The translations under genes and the position numbers were made by a program. A stretch of DNA of 64,000 bases from the NCBI RefSeq assembly GCF_042652185.1, contig NZ_JBHSIX010000012.1, one strand, 5' to 3'. Below are positions 8,161-17,713 of this stretch, piece after piece. The first letter of the stretch is position 1. Each line of letters starts with the position of its first letter. Source of the stretch: Actinacidiphila fildesensis. Lineage in GTDB: Bacteria; Actinomycetota; Actinomycetes; Streptomycetales; Streptomycetaceae. The notes beneath the pieces are model-generated. The model had not been told where the DNA came from. It worked only from the letters and a program-made list of their open reading frames with translations, and did not search any database.

Positions 8161-9177
8161 ATGACCCAGGCGCACATGACCGACGCGACCACGGACGGCC
8201 CCGAGCCGAACCGTTCGGCCTCAGGAGCGCGACGGCGCTTCGGCTGGCAGCGCGACGGTATGTGGCGCAGAGGCATCATCACCGCCGCTCTCGCGCTGAT
8301 CCTGGCACTGCTGTTGTCCTTCCACTCCGACGTGCCGAACCGGATCGGCAACCTCGGCAGCCTGTTGGAGACGTTCCTGCCCTGGCTGGGCCTGGCCCTT
8401 CCGGTGCTGGTGGTGGTGGCACTGGTGCGCCGCTCGGCGACGGCGCTGATCGCCGTACTGCTGCCGGTCCTGGTGTGGTTCAACCTCTTCGGCGGACTGC
8501 TCACCGACAACGAGGAGTCCGGCGGCAACCTGACGGTGCTCACGCACAACGTGAACGCCGACAACCCCGACCCGACCGGCACCGCGAAGGACGTCATCGC
8601 CGCGGGCGCCGACCTCGTCGCGCTGGAGGAGCTGGCGGCCGGTCAGGTCTCCACGTACCGGGCGGCGCTGGCCGGCGCCTACCCCTACCACTCGGTGCAG
8701 GGCACCGTCGGGCTGTGGAGCAAGTACCCGATCCAGGGCGTGCGCGCGGTCGACATCAGGCTCGGCTGGACGCGGGCGATGCGGGCCGCGGTCTCCACCC
8801 CGCAGGGCCAGATCGCCGTCTACGTCGCGCACATGCCGTCGGTGCGCGTGAAGTTCAACGCGGGCTTCACCGCCGGGCAGCGCGACAGCGCGGCCGACGC
8901 GCTCGGGCAGTCCATCGTGCAGGAGCCGCTGACCAAGGTCGTGCTGCTCGGTGACCTCAACGGCACCATGAACGACCGCTCGCTGGCGTCCGTCACCTCA
9001 CAGATGCGCTCCACGCAGGGCGCGGCGGGCAACGGCTTCGGCTTCAGCTGGCCCGCCGACTTCCCGATGGCCAGGATCGACCAGATCATGGTCAAGGGCA
9101 TCGAGCCGATGCGGTCCTGGACGTTGAAGAAGACGGGCAGCGACCACCTGCCGGTCGCCGCCCGTCTGCAGATCTGA
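8161..9177 (+). CDS. Membrane-anchored endonuclease/exonuclease/phosphatase-family protein
   Basis: 338 residues. A cytoplasmic N-tail is followed by three hydrophobic segments within the first about 115 residues. The EEP fold then begins at LTVLTHNVNADNP and has the family catalytic motifs: Glu in LVALEEL, LLGDLNG (Asp/Asn) and the terminal GSDHLPV (Asp/His). The catalytic domain should face outward. Homologues in Streptomyces are annotated as secreted or membrane phosphodiesterases of unknown substrate. The start at 8161 has AGGA 8 nt upstream; an in-frame ATG at 8128 has no better signal. Confidence 0.82.
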   Translation: MTQAHMTDATTDGPEPNRSASGARRRFGWQRDGMWRRGIITAALALILALLLSFHSDVPNRIGNLGSLLETFLPWLGLALPVLVVVALVRRSATALIAVLLPVLVWFNLFGGLLTDNEESGGNLTVLTHNVNADNPDPTGTAKDVIAAGADLVALEELAAGQVSTYRAALAGAYPYHSVQGTVGLWSKYPIQGVRAVDIRLGWTRAMRAAVSTPQGQIAVYVAHMPSVRVKFNAGFTAGQRDSAADALGQSIVQEPLTKVVLLGDLNGTMNDRSLASVTSQMRSTQGAAGNGFGFSWPADFPMARIDQIMVKGIEPMRSWTLKKTGSDHLPVAARLQI

Positions 9178-9188
9178 GCCGGGGAAGG

Positions 9189-10952
9189 TCAGTTCTCCGC
9201 GCGGCCGGTCTCGCGCCACCGCGAAGTGATCGGCAGCCGCCGGTCCTTGCCGAAGCCCTTGGCCGAGATCTTGGTGCCCGGCGGGTACTGGCGGCGCTTG
9301 TACTCGGCCGTATCGGTCAACTTCAGGATCCGGGTCACCAGCTCCGGGTCGAAGCCCGCGGCGATGATCGCGTCCCGGCCCTGGTCCCGGTCGACGTAGA
9401 GCTCCAGCACCCGGTCGAGCACGTCGTAGTCGGGCAGTGAATCGGTGTCGACCTGGCCCGGGCGCAGTTCGGCGCTGGGCGGCTTGCTGATCGAGTTCTC
9501 GGGGATCGGCGGGGTCCCGCCCTTCGCCGCGGCCGACGCGTTCCGCCAGCGGGCGAGCTGGAAGACCGTCGTCTTGTAGACGTCCTTGATGGGCCCGTAC
9601 GCGCCGACCGAGTCGCCGTAGAGGGTCGAGTAGCCGACGGCCAGCTCGCTCTTGTTGCCCGGCGCGAGCACGATGTGGCCCTCCTGGTTGGAGATGGCCA
9701 TCAACGTGGTGCCGCGCAGCCGGGACTGCAGGTTCTCCTCGGCGAGGCCGGTGAGCCCCAGCGCCGCCATGTACGCGTCGAACATCGGCGCGATGGGGAC
9801 GGTCCTGAGGTTCAGCCCGGTGCGGCGGGCCAGTTCCTCGGCGTCACCGATCGAGTGCTCCGACGAGTACCGGGACGGCATCGCGACGCCGTAGACGTTG
9901 GCGGGCCCGATCGCGTCGCAGGCGATGGCGGCCACCAGCGCGGAGTCGATACCGCCGGACAGCCCGATCAGCACCGACCGGAAGCCGTTCTTCGTGACGT
10001 ACGCGCGCAGGCCCGTGACGAGGGCCGTGTAGACCTCCTCGTCGTCGGTCAGCCGTTCGGCGTAGCCGCCGGCCACCTCCGGCTCGTAGCGCGCGACCGG
10101 CTCGGTGGAGAGGGTGACGTGCTCGATCTCCAGGCCGTCGTCCAGGACACCGGACGGCACCGCGCCCGCGGCGGGCAGCTCCAGGTCGACCAGCACGCAG
10201 CCCTCCTCGAACTGCGGGGCACGGGTGATCACTTCGCCGGTCGCCGAGACGACGATCGAGTCCCCGTCGAAGACCAGCTCGTCCTGGCCGCCGGTCATCG
10301 CCAGATAGGCGAGGGTGCAGCCGGCCTCCTGGGCGCGCTTGCGCACCAGCTCAAGACGGGTGTCGTCCTTGTCCCGCTCGTACGGCGAGGCGTTGACCGA
10401 CACCAGCAGCCCGGCGCCTGCGGCGCGGGTGGCGGGCACCCGGCCGCCGTCCTGCCACAGGTCCTCGCAGATGGCGAGCGCGACGTCCACACCGTGCACC
10501 CGGATCACCGGGAGGGTGTCACCGGGGACGAAGTAGCGGAACTCGTCGAAGACGCCGTAGTTGGGAAGGTGGTGCTTGGCGAAGCGCAGCGCGATCCCGC
10601 CGCGGTACAGCACCGCCGCCGCGTTGCGCGGAGCCCCGGCGGGCTGCCCGTAGCGCGGCTGGGCCTTCTCGCTGCGGTCCAGATAGCCGACGATCACGGG
10701 CAGTTCCCCGAAGCCCTCGGCGGCCAGCCGGCCGGCGAGCCCGGCCAGCGCGGACCGGCTGGCCTCGACGAAGGACGACCGCAGCGCGAGGTCCTCCACG
10801 GGGTATCCGGTCAGCACCATTTCGGGGAACGCCACCAGGTGGGCTCCACGCTCTGCCGCATGCCGGGTCCAGTGCACGATCGACTCGGCGTTCCCGGCGA
10901 TGTCACCGACGCAGGAGTCGATCTGATTCAAGGCGAGGCGAAGTTGAGGCAC
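9189..10952 (-). CDS. nadE: Glutamine-dependent NAD+ synthetase
   Basis: 587 residues, two domains. The N-terminal nitrilase-type glutaminase has the triad Glu44 (AFPEMV), Lys126 (FAKHHLPNYGVFDE) and Cys162 (AICEDLW). The C-terminal NAD synthetase has the PP-loop SGGIDS at 332-337 and the GNKSELAVGYSTLYGD segment. It amidates nicotinic acid adenine dinucleotide with glutamine-derived ammonia and ATP. The start is the GTG at 10952, before PQLRLALNQID; its purine run GGAGGG ends almost at the start codon, unusually close. Longer in-frame extensions upstream look non-coding. Confidence 0.95.
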   Translation of the reverse strand: MPQLRLALNQIDSCVGDIAGNAESIVHWTRHAAERGAHLVAFPEMVLTGYPVEDLALRSSFVEASRSALAGLAGRLAAEGFGELPVIVGYLDRSEKAQPRYGQPAGAPRNAAAVLYRGGIALRFAKHHLPNYGVFDEFRYFVPGDTLPVIRVHGVDVALAICEDLWQDGGRVPATRAAGAGLLVSVNASPYERDKDDTRLELVRKRAQEAGCTLAYLAMTGGQDELVFDGDSIVVSATGEVITRAPQFEEGCVLVDLELPAAGAVPSGVLDDGLEIEHVTLSTEPVARYEPEVAGGYAERLTDDEEVYTALVTGLRAYVTKNGFRSVLIGLSGGIDSALVAAIACDAIGPANVYGVAMPSRYSSEHSIGDAEELARRTGLNLRTVPIAPMFDAYMAALGLTGLAEENLQSRLRGTTLMAISNQEGHIVLAPGNKSELAVGYSTLYGDSVGAYGPIKDVYKTTVFQLARWRNASAAAKGGTPPIPENSISKPPSAELRPGQVDTDSLPDYDVLDRVLELYVDRDQGRDAIIAAGFDPELVTRILKLTDTAEYKRRQYPPGTKISAKGFGKDRRLPITSRWRETGRAEN

Positions 10953-11070
10953 CCCTCCACTGTAATCGTCACACCGACGCGATGTCCTGGCCGGACGGCG
11001 TGTCCGCCAGCACATCGCGTCGGCCCGACACGTCCCGCACCCGTGTCCCGCAGGGGCCCGCCGGGTCCCG

Positions 11071-12744
11071 TCAGGCGCCGGATCCGTCCCGGGTCCGCAG
11101 CCAGACGGCCGTGTCCGACGGCAGCAGATCGCCGGTGAGCGGGCCGCTGGCCAGCAGCACGGCGGTGTCCGGCGGTAGCGCGACGGCCTGGTCCGAAAGG
11201 TTGACGACACAGGTGAAAGCGTCCGTCCGGCGGAACGCCAGCACCCCGGGTGCACTCTCCAGCCAGCGGATCGGCCCGTCCCCCAGACCGGGCTCGGTCG
11301 CCCGGAGCCGCAGCGCGAAGCGGTAGAGCTCCAGCATCGAGGCGGCGTCACCGGTCTGCGCCCCGGCCGTCCGGTCCGCCCAGTCGGCGGGCTGCGGCAG
11401 CCACGGCGGCCGCGCCGCGCCGTCGGGGCTGAAGCCGAACGGCGGCTCCTTCCCCGACCACGGCATCGGGACGCGGCAGCCGTCCCGCCCCGGCACGGTG
11501 CCGCCGGAGCGCAGGTACATCGGGTCCTGCAGCCGCTCGGCCGGGATGTCCTCGACCTCGGGAAGCCCCAGTTCCTCGCCCTGGTAGAGGTAGACCGAGC
11601 CGGGCAGCGCCAGCGTCAGCAGCGCGGCGGCGCGCGCCCTGCGGGTACCGAGCACCAGGTCGGTCGGGGTGCCGTGGGCCTTGGTCGCGAAGTCGAAGCC
11701 GGTGTCGGAACGGCCGTAACGGGTCACCGTGCGGGTCACGTCGTGGTTGGACAGCACCCAGGTGACGGGCGCGCCCACCGGCTCGTGCGCGGCGAGCGTC
11801 GTGTCGATGGACGCGCGGAGCAGCGCCGCGTCCCAGGGGCACGACATGAAGTCGAAGTTGAAGGCGGTGTGCATCTCGTCGTGCCGCAGATACCGCGCGA
11901 ACCGCTCCGCGTCGGGCATCCACACCTCACCGATCAGCGCGCGGCTGCCGGGATAGGAGTCAGCGATCCGGCGCCAGGAGCGGTAGATGTCGTGCAGCTC
12001 GTCGCGGTCGTCGTAGGGGTGCGGGCCGTCCCGGTCCTCGGTCAGGTCCGGCAGGGCCGGGTCCTTCACGGGCAGGCTCGCGGAGTCGATGCGCACTCCC
12101 GCCGCGCCCCGGTCGAACCAGAAGCGCAGCACGTCCTCGTGCTCGCGCCGCACGTCCGGGTGCTCCCAGTTCAGGTCCGGCTGCTGGCTGTCGAACAGGT
12201 GCAGGTACCAGTCGCCGGGCGTTCCGTCGTCGTTCACGGTCCGCGTCCAGGGCACCCCGCCGAACTGGGACGGCCAGTTGTTGGGCGGCAGTTCGCCGTG
12301 CTCGCCGCGCCCGGGCCGGAACCAGAAGCGTTCCCTGGCCGGACTGCCGGGACCGGCCGCCAGCGCCTCGCGGAACCACGGGTGGGCGGACGAGACATGG
12401 TTGGGGACGATGTCGATGATGCTGCGGATCCCCAGGTCCAGTGCCTCGGAGATCAGCTTCTCGGCCTCGGCCAGGGTGCCGAACACCGGGTCGATGTCCC
12501 GGTAGTCGGCGACGTCGTAGCCGCCGTCGAACATGGGGGAGGGGTACCAGGGGTTGAACCAGAGGGCGTCCACGCCCAGCTCGCCGAGGTACGGCAGCTT
12601 GGCCCGGACACCGGCGAGGTCTCCGATCCCGTCGCCGTTGCCGTCGGCGAAACTACGCGGGTACACCTGGTAAATGACCGCGTTGCGCCACCAGTCGCCC
12701 GCAGCGGGGTGGGGGTCGGAGACGGGCGGGCGGGTGTCTGCCAC
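11071..12744 (-). CDS. GH13 alpha-glucosidase, first alpha-glucoside operon
   Basis: 557 residues, full (beta/alpha)8 GH13 enzyme of the oligo-1,6/alpha-glucosidase type. It has the N-terminal AVIYQVYPRSFADGNGDGIGDL signature, nucleophile Asp220 (GVRIDSA), acid/base Glu273 (LIGEVW) and transition-state Asp335 (LSNHDVTR). There is no signal peptide, so it acts in the cytoplasm on imported oligosaccharides. The GTG start at 12744 was chosen because AAAGGA lies 7 nt upstream. It is the last gene of the operon after the two permeases. A paralogue sits at 31705-33372. Confidence 0.9.
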   Translation of the reverse strand: MADTRPPVSDPHPAAGDWWRNAVIYQVYPRSFADGNGDGIGDLAGVRAKLPYLGELGVDALWFNPWYPSPMFDGGYDVADYRDIDPVFGTLAEAEKLISEALDLGIRSIIDIVPNHVSSAHPWFREALAAGPGSPARERFWFRPGRGEHGELPPNNWPSQFGGVPWTRTVNDDGTPGDWYLHLFDSQQPDLNWEHPDVRREHEDVLRFWFDRGAAGVRIDSASLPVKDPALPDLTEDRDGPHPYDDRDELHDIYRSWRRIADSYPGSRALIGEVWMPDAERFARYLRHDEMHTAFNFDFMSCPWDAALLRASIDTTLAAHEPVGAPVTWVLSNHDVTRTVTRYGRSDTGFDFATKAHGTPTDLVLGTRRARAAALLTLALPGSVYLYQGEELGLPEVEDIPAERLQDPMYLRSGGTVPGRDGCRVPMPWSGKEPPFGFSPDGAARPPWLPQPADWADRTAGAQTGDAASMLELYRFALRLRATEPGLGDGPIRWLESAPGVLAFRRTDAFTCVVNLSDQAVALPPDTAVLLASGPLTGDLLPSDTAVWLRTRDGSGA

Positions 12745-12852
12745 GGAGACGTCCTTTCGGGCAGGAGGGACCCCGCCGCCGGCCATTCAGCGGGGATGGG
12801 GCAGGGGACCGGCGGCGGAGTTCTGAGGGGTTCAGTCCTGGCGAAGCGCTGG

Positions 12853-13743
12853 TCAGCCCTTGAGGCTGCCCGCGGTCAGACCGGACATGATGTTGCGCTG
12901 GAAGAGCAGGAAGATGGCGATCGTCGGCAGGGCCGAGATGGCCAGCGCGGCGATGAGGACGTTCTGCGGCACGCCCTGCGACAGGGAGTTGATCCCGATG
13001 TTGATCGGCTGCTTGTCCGTGTCGGGCTGCACCAGCATCGGCCAGAGGAAGTCCTTCCACACGTTGACCACCGCGAAGATGGACACCACGCCGAGGATCG
13101 GTCTGGACATCGGCAGCACGATCGACCACAGGGTCCGCAGCGGACTCGCCCCGTCGATCGCCGCCGCGGACATCAGGTCCTCGGGGATCGAGTCGAAGAA
13201 CCGCTTCAGCAGGAAGATGTTGAACCCGTTGGCCACGGTGGGCAGCCAGATCGCCCAGGGGGTGCCGATCAGATTGATGTGCAGCAGCGGCAGGTCGAGC
13301 ACGGTCAGGTACTGCGGCACGATCAGCACGGCGGCCGGGATCATCAGCGTGGCCAGCATCATGCCGAGGATCAGATTCCCCAGCACCGGCCGCAGCTTGG
13401 AGATCGCGTAGGCCGCGGCCACGTCGAAGACCAGCTGGAAGGCGAGCGCGCCGAAGGCGTAGTACATCGTGTTGAACAGCAGCCGGGCGATCTTCAGCTG
13501 GCTCCACGCCGTCTTGTAGGTGCCCGGCTTCGGGTCCTTGGGGAAGAGGGTCGGCGGATTCTGGAGCACTTCCTGCGCGGATTTGAAGCCGCCGGAGACC
13601 ATCCAGTAGAGCGGCCCCAGGAAGACCAGGGTGAAGACCACGACGGTCAGCGAGAGAACGGTCCAGTAGATGAGTTTCCCGCGGGGCCTGTTCAGCGCGG
13701 CCGCGGATATCAGGGTGCGCTGCTGCGGTTGGTTCGCTGCCAT
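12853..13743 (-). CDS. Sugar ABC importer permease, MalG/AglG type
   Basis: 296 residues, six transmembrane segments, with the EAA loop that docks the ATPase (AAAIDGASPLRTLWSIVLPMSRP). It forms the inner-membrane pore with the permease encoded 15 bp upstream. The gene carries a strong GGAGAAGGA ribosome site. No ATPase gene accompanies the set, as in other Streptomyces CUT1 importers that share MsiK. Confidence 0.9.
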   Translation of the reverse strand: MAANQPQQRTLISAAALNRPRGKLIYWTVLSLTVVVFTLVFLGPLYWMVSGGFKSAQEVLQNPPTLFPKDPKPGTYKTAWSQLKIARLLFNTMYYAFGALAFQLVFDVAAAYAISKLRPVLGNLILGMMLATLMIPAAVLIVPQYLTVLDLPLLHINLIGTPWAIWLPTVANGFNIFLLKRFFDSIPEDLMSAAAIDGASPLRTLWSIVLPMSRPILGVVSIFAVVNVWKDFLWPMLVQPDTDKQPINIGINSLSQGVPQNVLIAALAISALPTIAIFLLFQRNIMSGLTAGSLKG

Positions 13744-13758
13744 GTCCTTCTCCCCGTC

Positions 13759-14736
13759 CTAGTCGCTGTTGCGGCTGAGCCGCGCGTACAGGCCGGAGAA
13801 TCCGCCGAGTACCACCAGCATGATGAGTCCGAGCGCCGAGGCGCTGCCGAAGCTGTCGTAGCGGAACGCGTACTGGTACACCATGTAGACCACGGTCCCG
13901 GTGGAGTTCTCCGGGCCGGCGCCGCCGGTGAGCAGATAGACGTTGGTGAATTCCTGCATCGTCGCCACGATCTGGAGCAGCAGCATCAGCGACAGGACCG
14001 GCCTGGTCTGCGGGATGGTGATGTGCCAGATCTTGCTCAGCAGCCCGGCACCGTCCAGGTCGGCGGCCTCGTACAGCTCACCCGGCACGTTCTGCAGTGC
14101 CGCCAGGTAGATGAGGGTGGCGCCGCCGGCGCTCATCCAGGTGGCCGCGATCACCACGGAGATCATCGCGGTGCTCGACGAGTCCAGCCAGGCCTGTTCC
14201 GGCAGGTGCAGGAAATGCAGGATGTGATTGAAGAGGCCGTATTCCGGGTTGTAGAAGTACTTGAAGAGCAGCACCCCGGCGACCGGCGGCAGCATCACCG
14301 GCAGATACACCAGGATGCGCAGATACGCCTGGGCGTGCCGGAATTCGTTGAGAACGATGGCGATGACGAACGGCACCGCGAATCCGATCACCAGCGCGTA
14401 CAGCGTGAACTGCATCGTGTTGCGCCAGGCCGGCCAGAACCCCGGGTCGTTCCAGACCGTTTCGAGGTTCTTCCAGCCCACCCAGGTGGTCTCGCCGCGC
14501 TTGGTCTTCTGGAAGCTCATGATGACTTCGCGGACCATCGGATACCAGGAGAAGAATCCGAAGCAGAGCACCGCGCCGATCATGAATGCATGCGCCTGCA
14601 GATCGCGGCGCAGTCTCCGGCCGAACCCCGCGCGGGCGTTCTCGTCCGGAAGTCCCGGACGGCGCCGGGAACCCCTCGGCGACGACTGCCCGGAACCGCG
14701 TTTGGCCTTGTTGTGGGAGACGGTGGTCGCCGCCAT
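13759..14736 (-). CDS. Sugar ABC importer permease, MalF/AglF type
   Basis: 325 residues. A basic N-tail of about 40 residues is followed by six transmembrane segments and the EAA motif (YEAADLDGAGLLSKIWHITIPQTRPV). A GAGGAG site precedes the ATG. It heterodimerises with the downstream permease. It is separated from the binding-protein gene by a 197-bp gap containing three hairpins, so it may be expressed at lower level than the binding protein. Confidence 0.9.
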   Translation of the reverse strand: MAATTVSHNKAKRGSGQSSPRGSRRRPGLPDENARAGFGRRLRRDLQAHAFMIGAVLCFGFFSWYPMVREVIMSFQKTKRGETTWVGWKNLETVWNDPGFWPAWRNTMQFTLYALVIGFAVPFVIAIVLNEFRHAQAYLRILVYLPVMLPPVAGVLLFKYFYNPEYGLFNHILHFLHLPEQAWLDSSSTAMISVVIAATWMSAGGATLIYLAALQNVPGELYEAADLDGAGLLSKIWHITIPQTRPVLSLMLLLQIVATMQEFTNVYLLTGGAGPENSTGTVVYMVYQYAFRYDSFGSASALGLIMLVVLGGFSGLYARLSRNSD

Positions 14737-14764
14737 GAGAACTCCTCGGTGCTAGCCTTTTCTT

Positions 14765-14866
14765 CTGCCCTTCGGGCAGCGGTCAGGGCTTGGCCGTCAT
14801 GAGGTTCTTTCGAACCGAGTGAGAAGCCCCCTCGTTCACGAGGGGGAGGAGTCACGAGAACTCCTC
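14765..14866 (-). promoter_or_regulatory. Hairpin cluster between binding-protein and permease genes
   Basis: Three perfect hairpins occupy the 197-bp gap: GAGGAGT/ACTCCTC (14846-14866), CCCCCTCG/CGAGGGGG with a 4-nt loop (14827-14846), and CTGCCC/GGGCAG with a 3-nt loop (14765-14779). In transcript order they follow the binding-protein stop. Such structures commonly attenuate read-through or protect the upstream mRNA, letting the binding protein be made in excess. Confidence 0.6.
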
Positions 14867-14933
14867 GACTGGGGGTTCAGCGGAAGATCGCCGCAGCGCG
14901 GGGCCGGCCGGTGGGCCGGCCCGCGCGCCCCCT

Positions 14934-16334
14934 CTACTGGCTGGCGGCCAGCAACGTGTTGACCTGCGTCTCAGCGGTGGTGAGGAGCTTGCCGATGTCG
15001 GCGTTCTTGTTGGTCAGCGCACCCGACATCGCGTTGTCCAGGACCGTGTAGATCTTCTGGGCGTTCGGCGGCTCGGGCTTCACCGGGACCTGGGCGGCCA
15101 CGTAGGTGGCGAAGTTCTCGACCGGTACGGTCGCGCTCGCGGTCTTGGTGGAGGTGTCCTTGTCCTTCGACGCGCCGGTGAAGAAGAACGGCTGCGGCAG
15201 TCCGACCGGGATGCCGTCGGTCTTGTTGCGGGCGTAGTTGAACTGGCCCTTCTCCAAGGTCAGGAACTTGAAGTTGACCCAGGCGATGCCGGCCTTGATC
15301 TGGTCGGGCGTGGACGACTTCTTGAACATGTAGTCGGCGCCGCCGAACAGCGAGGTCTTGCCGCCCGGGATCGGCGCCATGCCGAGGTCCTCGAACTTGG
15401 CCTGGTACTGCTGGACGACGAGCGGGATGTCGTCAGGAGCACCGACGTACATACCGACCTTGCTGGTGCCCATGGCCTTCTGGACGTCGCCCCACGCGAG
15501 TCCGGGGGTCGCGGGCAGGCTGTTGTCGGTGAAGCGCATGTCATGCAGGGTCTGCAGGAGGGTCTTGCTCTCGTCCGTGTTGAAGGCGGCCTTCTTGCCG
15601 TCCTCGGAGGTCACCTGGCCGCCGAGCCCGTAGAGCTCCGAGGTGAAGTGCCAACCGCCCTGGTTGCCGCCGGCGTTCTCGATGAAGCCGTGGATGCCCT
15701 GGCTGCCCAGCTTGTCCTGGATCGTCTTGGCCGCGGCCCGCACGCCTTCCCAGGTGGTCGGGGGCTTGTTGGGGTCGAGACCGGCCTGGGTGAAGATCTT
15801 GCGGTTGTAGATCAGGCCCATCTGGTAGTTCGAGGTGGGCAGGCCGTACAGCTTGCCGCCGTCCTTCAGCACGTTCATGACGTTGGGGTCGATGTCGTTG
15901 AGGTTCGGGACGGTCTCCGGCGTGACGTACGGAGTGATGTCAGCGGCTTGACCCGCGTCCAGAACCTGGTCCTTGTCGGTCATGTACGTGTAGAAGGTGT
16001 CTGTTTGCGTTCCGCCCTTCATCATGGCCGTGAACTTCGCCGGATCCTCGCATGGGAATCCGTCCTTGCCGTTCACCGTGACGTTCGGGTAGAGCACCTT
16101 GAACGCGGCTATGTCGTCGAGCCACTGCTTGCGCTCGGCCGCCTTGGTGGTGGGCGGCATGCAGTCGACGCTGATGGTGACCTTGGTGCTGGGATCCAGC
16201 TTGGCGCTCGCGCCCTTGTCACCTGAACCGGGGTCCTTGGCCGTGTCCTTGCTGTCGGAACATGCCGCGGCGGTCATGCCGACGCCGGCGACCAGCACGA
16301 TGGCCACCAGCGTCCGGTAGCGGTTTGTCTTCAT
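14934..16334 (-). CDS. Alpha-glucoside-type extracellular solute-binding lipoprotein
   Basis: 466 residues. It has a lipoprotein signal with Cys25 in MTAAAC, an acidic linker, then a family 1 (MalE-like) binding-protein fold. Typical elements are VTISVDCMPPTTKAAE near the start, the DITPYVTPETVPNLNDID hinge-region stretch and WEGVRAAAKTIQDK. GGAAGGG precedes the ATG. As first gene of the import operon it delivers sugar to the two downstream permeases. It shares only fold-level similarity with the malE product at 35552-36841, suggesting a different oligosaccharide preference. Confidence 0.9.
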   Translation of the reverse strand: MKTNRYRTLVAIVLVAGVGMTAAACSDSKDTAKDPGSGDKGASAKLDPSTKVTISVDCMPPTTKAAERKQWLDDIAAFKVLYPNVTVNGKDGFPCEDPAKFTAMMKGGTQTDTFYTYMTDKDQVLDAGQAADITPYVTPETVPNLNDIDPNVMNVLKDGGKLYGLPTSNYQMGLIYNRKIFTQAGLDPNKPPTTWEGVRAAAKTIQDKLGSQGIHGFIENAGGNQGGWHFTSELYGLGGQVTSEDGKKAAFNTDESKTLLQTLHDMRFTDNSLPATPGLAWGDVQKAMGTSKVGMYVGAPDDIPLVVQQYQAKFEDLGMAPIPGGKTSLFGGADYMFKKSSTPDQIKAGIAWVNFKFLTLEKGQFNYARNKTDGIPVGLPQPFFFTGASKDKDTSTKTASATVPVENFATYVAAQVPVKPEPPNAQKIYTVLDNAMSGALTNKNADIGKLLTTAETQVNTLLAASQ

Positions 16335-16444
16335 TGATCAACCCTTCCCCTGAACCACTGCGCGACGATGCTCCGCGCTCTGAGATCTGCGAACCCTGCG
16401 CGGTTGCGTGGCGCGGGGTGTGCGCCGCCGTCTCGGGTGGGCTC

Positions 16445-16486
16445 AAGGTACTGAACCCGATAGATGTCCGCAAGATTTCGCGCGAA
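16445..16486 (-). promoter_or_regulatory. Promoter of the first alpha-glucoside operon with LacI-site-like sequence
   Basis: Reading the minus strand, TTGCGG (16468-16473) and TACCTT (16445-16450) are spaced by 17 nt. Directly upstream are the perfect palindrome TTCGCGCGAA (16477-16486) and a second TTTGCG element. The CGCAAG half-site overlaps the -35 box, matching the half-sites of the palindrome in front of the LacI gene. Confidence 0.5.
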
Positions 16487-16587
16487 GCTCGCAAAGACAC
16501 GACTTGATTACGAAGCCGTTTCCCAGTCAGTGGTGTCGGGGAGGGTTGCCAACGAGATTGCCAACGACCGCCGGAGCCGGACCGGCC

Positions 16588-17637
16588 CTACCTGCTGGTC
16601 GCTTCCACCCCCGGCTGCTGGGGCTGCGCGGCCCGCGGCGCGGGGCCCGTGGAGCCGCGTACGACGAGCTCGGGCTCGAAGAGCAGCTCGTCGTGGTCGA
16701 CCGGAGTGCCGCTGATCTGACCGCTGAGCAGGTCGACGGCGGCCCGTCCCATGGCTTCGATGGGCTGGCGCACGGTGGTGAGCGGCGGATCGATGCAATT
16801 CATGAACATCGAGTCGTCGTAGCCGATGACCGAGAAGTCCTGGGGCACCGACAGCCCGCGGCGGCGGGCGGACCGGATGGCGCCCAGCGCGATCGGGTCG
16901 CTCGCGCAGATGACGGCGGTGACGCCGCGCTGGATCAGCCGGCTGGCCGCGGCCTGCCCGCCCTCCAGGGTGAACAGCGCGTGTTCGACGGCGGTGTCCG
17001 GGAGTTCGCCGCCGCGCTGCCCGATCCAGCGGCGGGCCGCGGCGAGCTTGCGCCGCGACGGAACGTGGTCGGGCGGGCCCAGGATCAGGCCGATCCGCTC
17101 ATGGCCGAGCGACGCGAGATGGGTCATCCCCTGTTCCACGGCGACCGCGTCGTCGCAGGACACCCTCGGGAAGTCGAGATCGTCGATGGCGGCGTTCATC
17201 AGCACGGTGGGCAGATTGCGCTCGGCGAGCCGGGCGTAGTGCTCGTGCGACGACTCGGCCTGGGCGTACAGACCGCCGAAGAAGATCGCCCCGGAGACGT
17301 GCTGCTGCAGCAGCAACTCCACGTAGTCGGCCTCCGACACCCCGCCGACGGTCTGGGTGCAGAGCACGGGCGTGAACCCCTGCTGTGCCAGGGCGCCGCC
17401 CACCACCTCGGCGAAGGCCGGGAAGATCGGATTGGAAAGCTCCGGGAGAACGAGCCCGACAAGCCGGGCACGCTCCCCGCGCAGCTGGGTCGGTCGTTCG
17501 TAACCGAGCACATCGAGTGCGGTCAGCACTGCGGCTCTGGTCGCATCGGAGACTCCGGGCTTCCCGTTCAGCACTCGGCTGACGGTCGCCTCGCTCACCC
17601 CGACCTTCTTTGCCACCGTGGCAAGTCGTCGTGTCAT
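16588..17637 (-). CDS. LacI-family repressor of the first alpha-glucoside operon
   Basis: 349 residues. The N-terminal LacI helix-turn-helix and hinge are textbook (VAKKVGVSEATVSRVLNGKPGVSDATR), followed by a periplasmic-binding-like effector domain ending in LLFEPELVVRGST. It lies directly upstream of the binding-protein gene on the same strand but has its own promoter region. The perfect palindrome at 17661-17675 overlaps that promoter, implying autoregulation. It is a paralogue of the MalR-like regulator at 30579-31670, sharing the DNA-binding helix nearly residue for residue, so operator cross-talk is possible. Confidence 0.92.
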   Translation of the reverse strand: MTRRLATVAKKVGVSEATVSRVLNGKPGVSDATRAAVLTALDVLGYERPTQLRGERARLVGLVLPELSNPIFPAFAEVVGGALAQQGFTPVLCTQTVGGVSEADYVELLLQQHVSGAIFFGGLYAQAESSHEHYARLAERNLPTVLMNAAIDDLDFPRVSCDDAVAVEQGMTHLASLGHERIGLILGPPDHVPSRRKLAAARRWIGQRGGELPDTAVEHALFTLEGGQAAASRLIQRGVTAVICASDPIALGAIRSARRRGLSVPQDFSVIGYDDSMFMNCIDPPLTTVRQPIEAMGRAAVDLLSGQISGTPVDHDELLFEPELVVRGSTGPAPRAAQPQQPGVEATSR

Positions 17638-17644
17638 GACGTCA

Positions 17645-17675
17645 ACTCTAGTACAGGTTTCGCAAGTTTCTTGCG
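17645..17675 (-). promoter_or_regulatory. LacI-type operator and possible leaderless promoter of the LacI gene
   Basis: CGCAAG TTT CTTGCG (17661-17675) is a perfect 6+3+6 palindrome. On the minus strand TAGAGT (17645-17650) ends 7 nt before the ATG, which fits a leaderless transcript; no Shine-Dalgarno is visible. The operator would cover the core promoter. Confidence 0.55.
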
Positions 17676-17713
17676 GGAAATTTGCGCCAATCCTGCAAGG
17701 TTCCGCGTCCGGC

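Noticed and set aside
11674..14802. 1042-residue plus-strand frame opposite the first alpha-glucoside operon
   Set aside because: It covers well-supported permease and alpha-glucosidase genes on the other strand, has no domain and no ribosome site.
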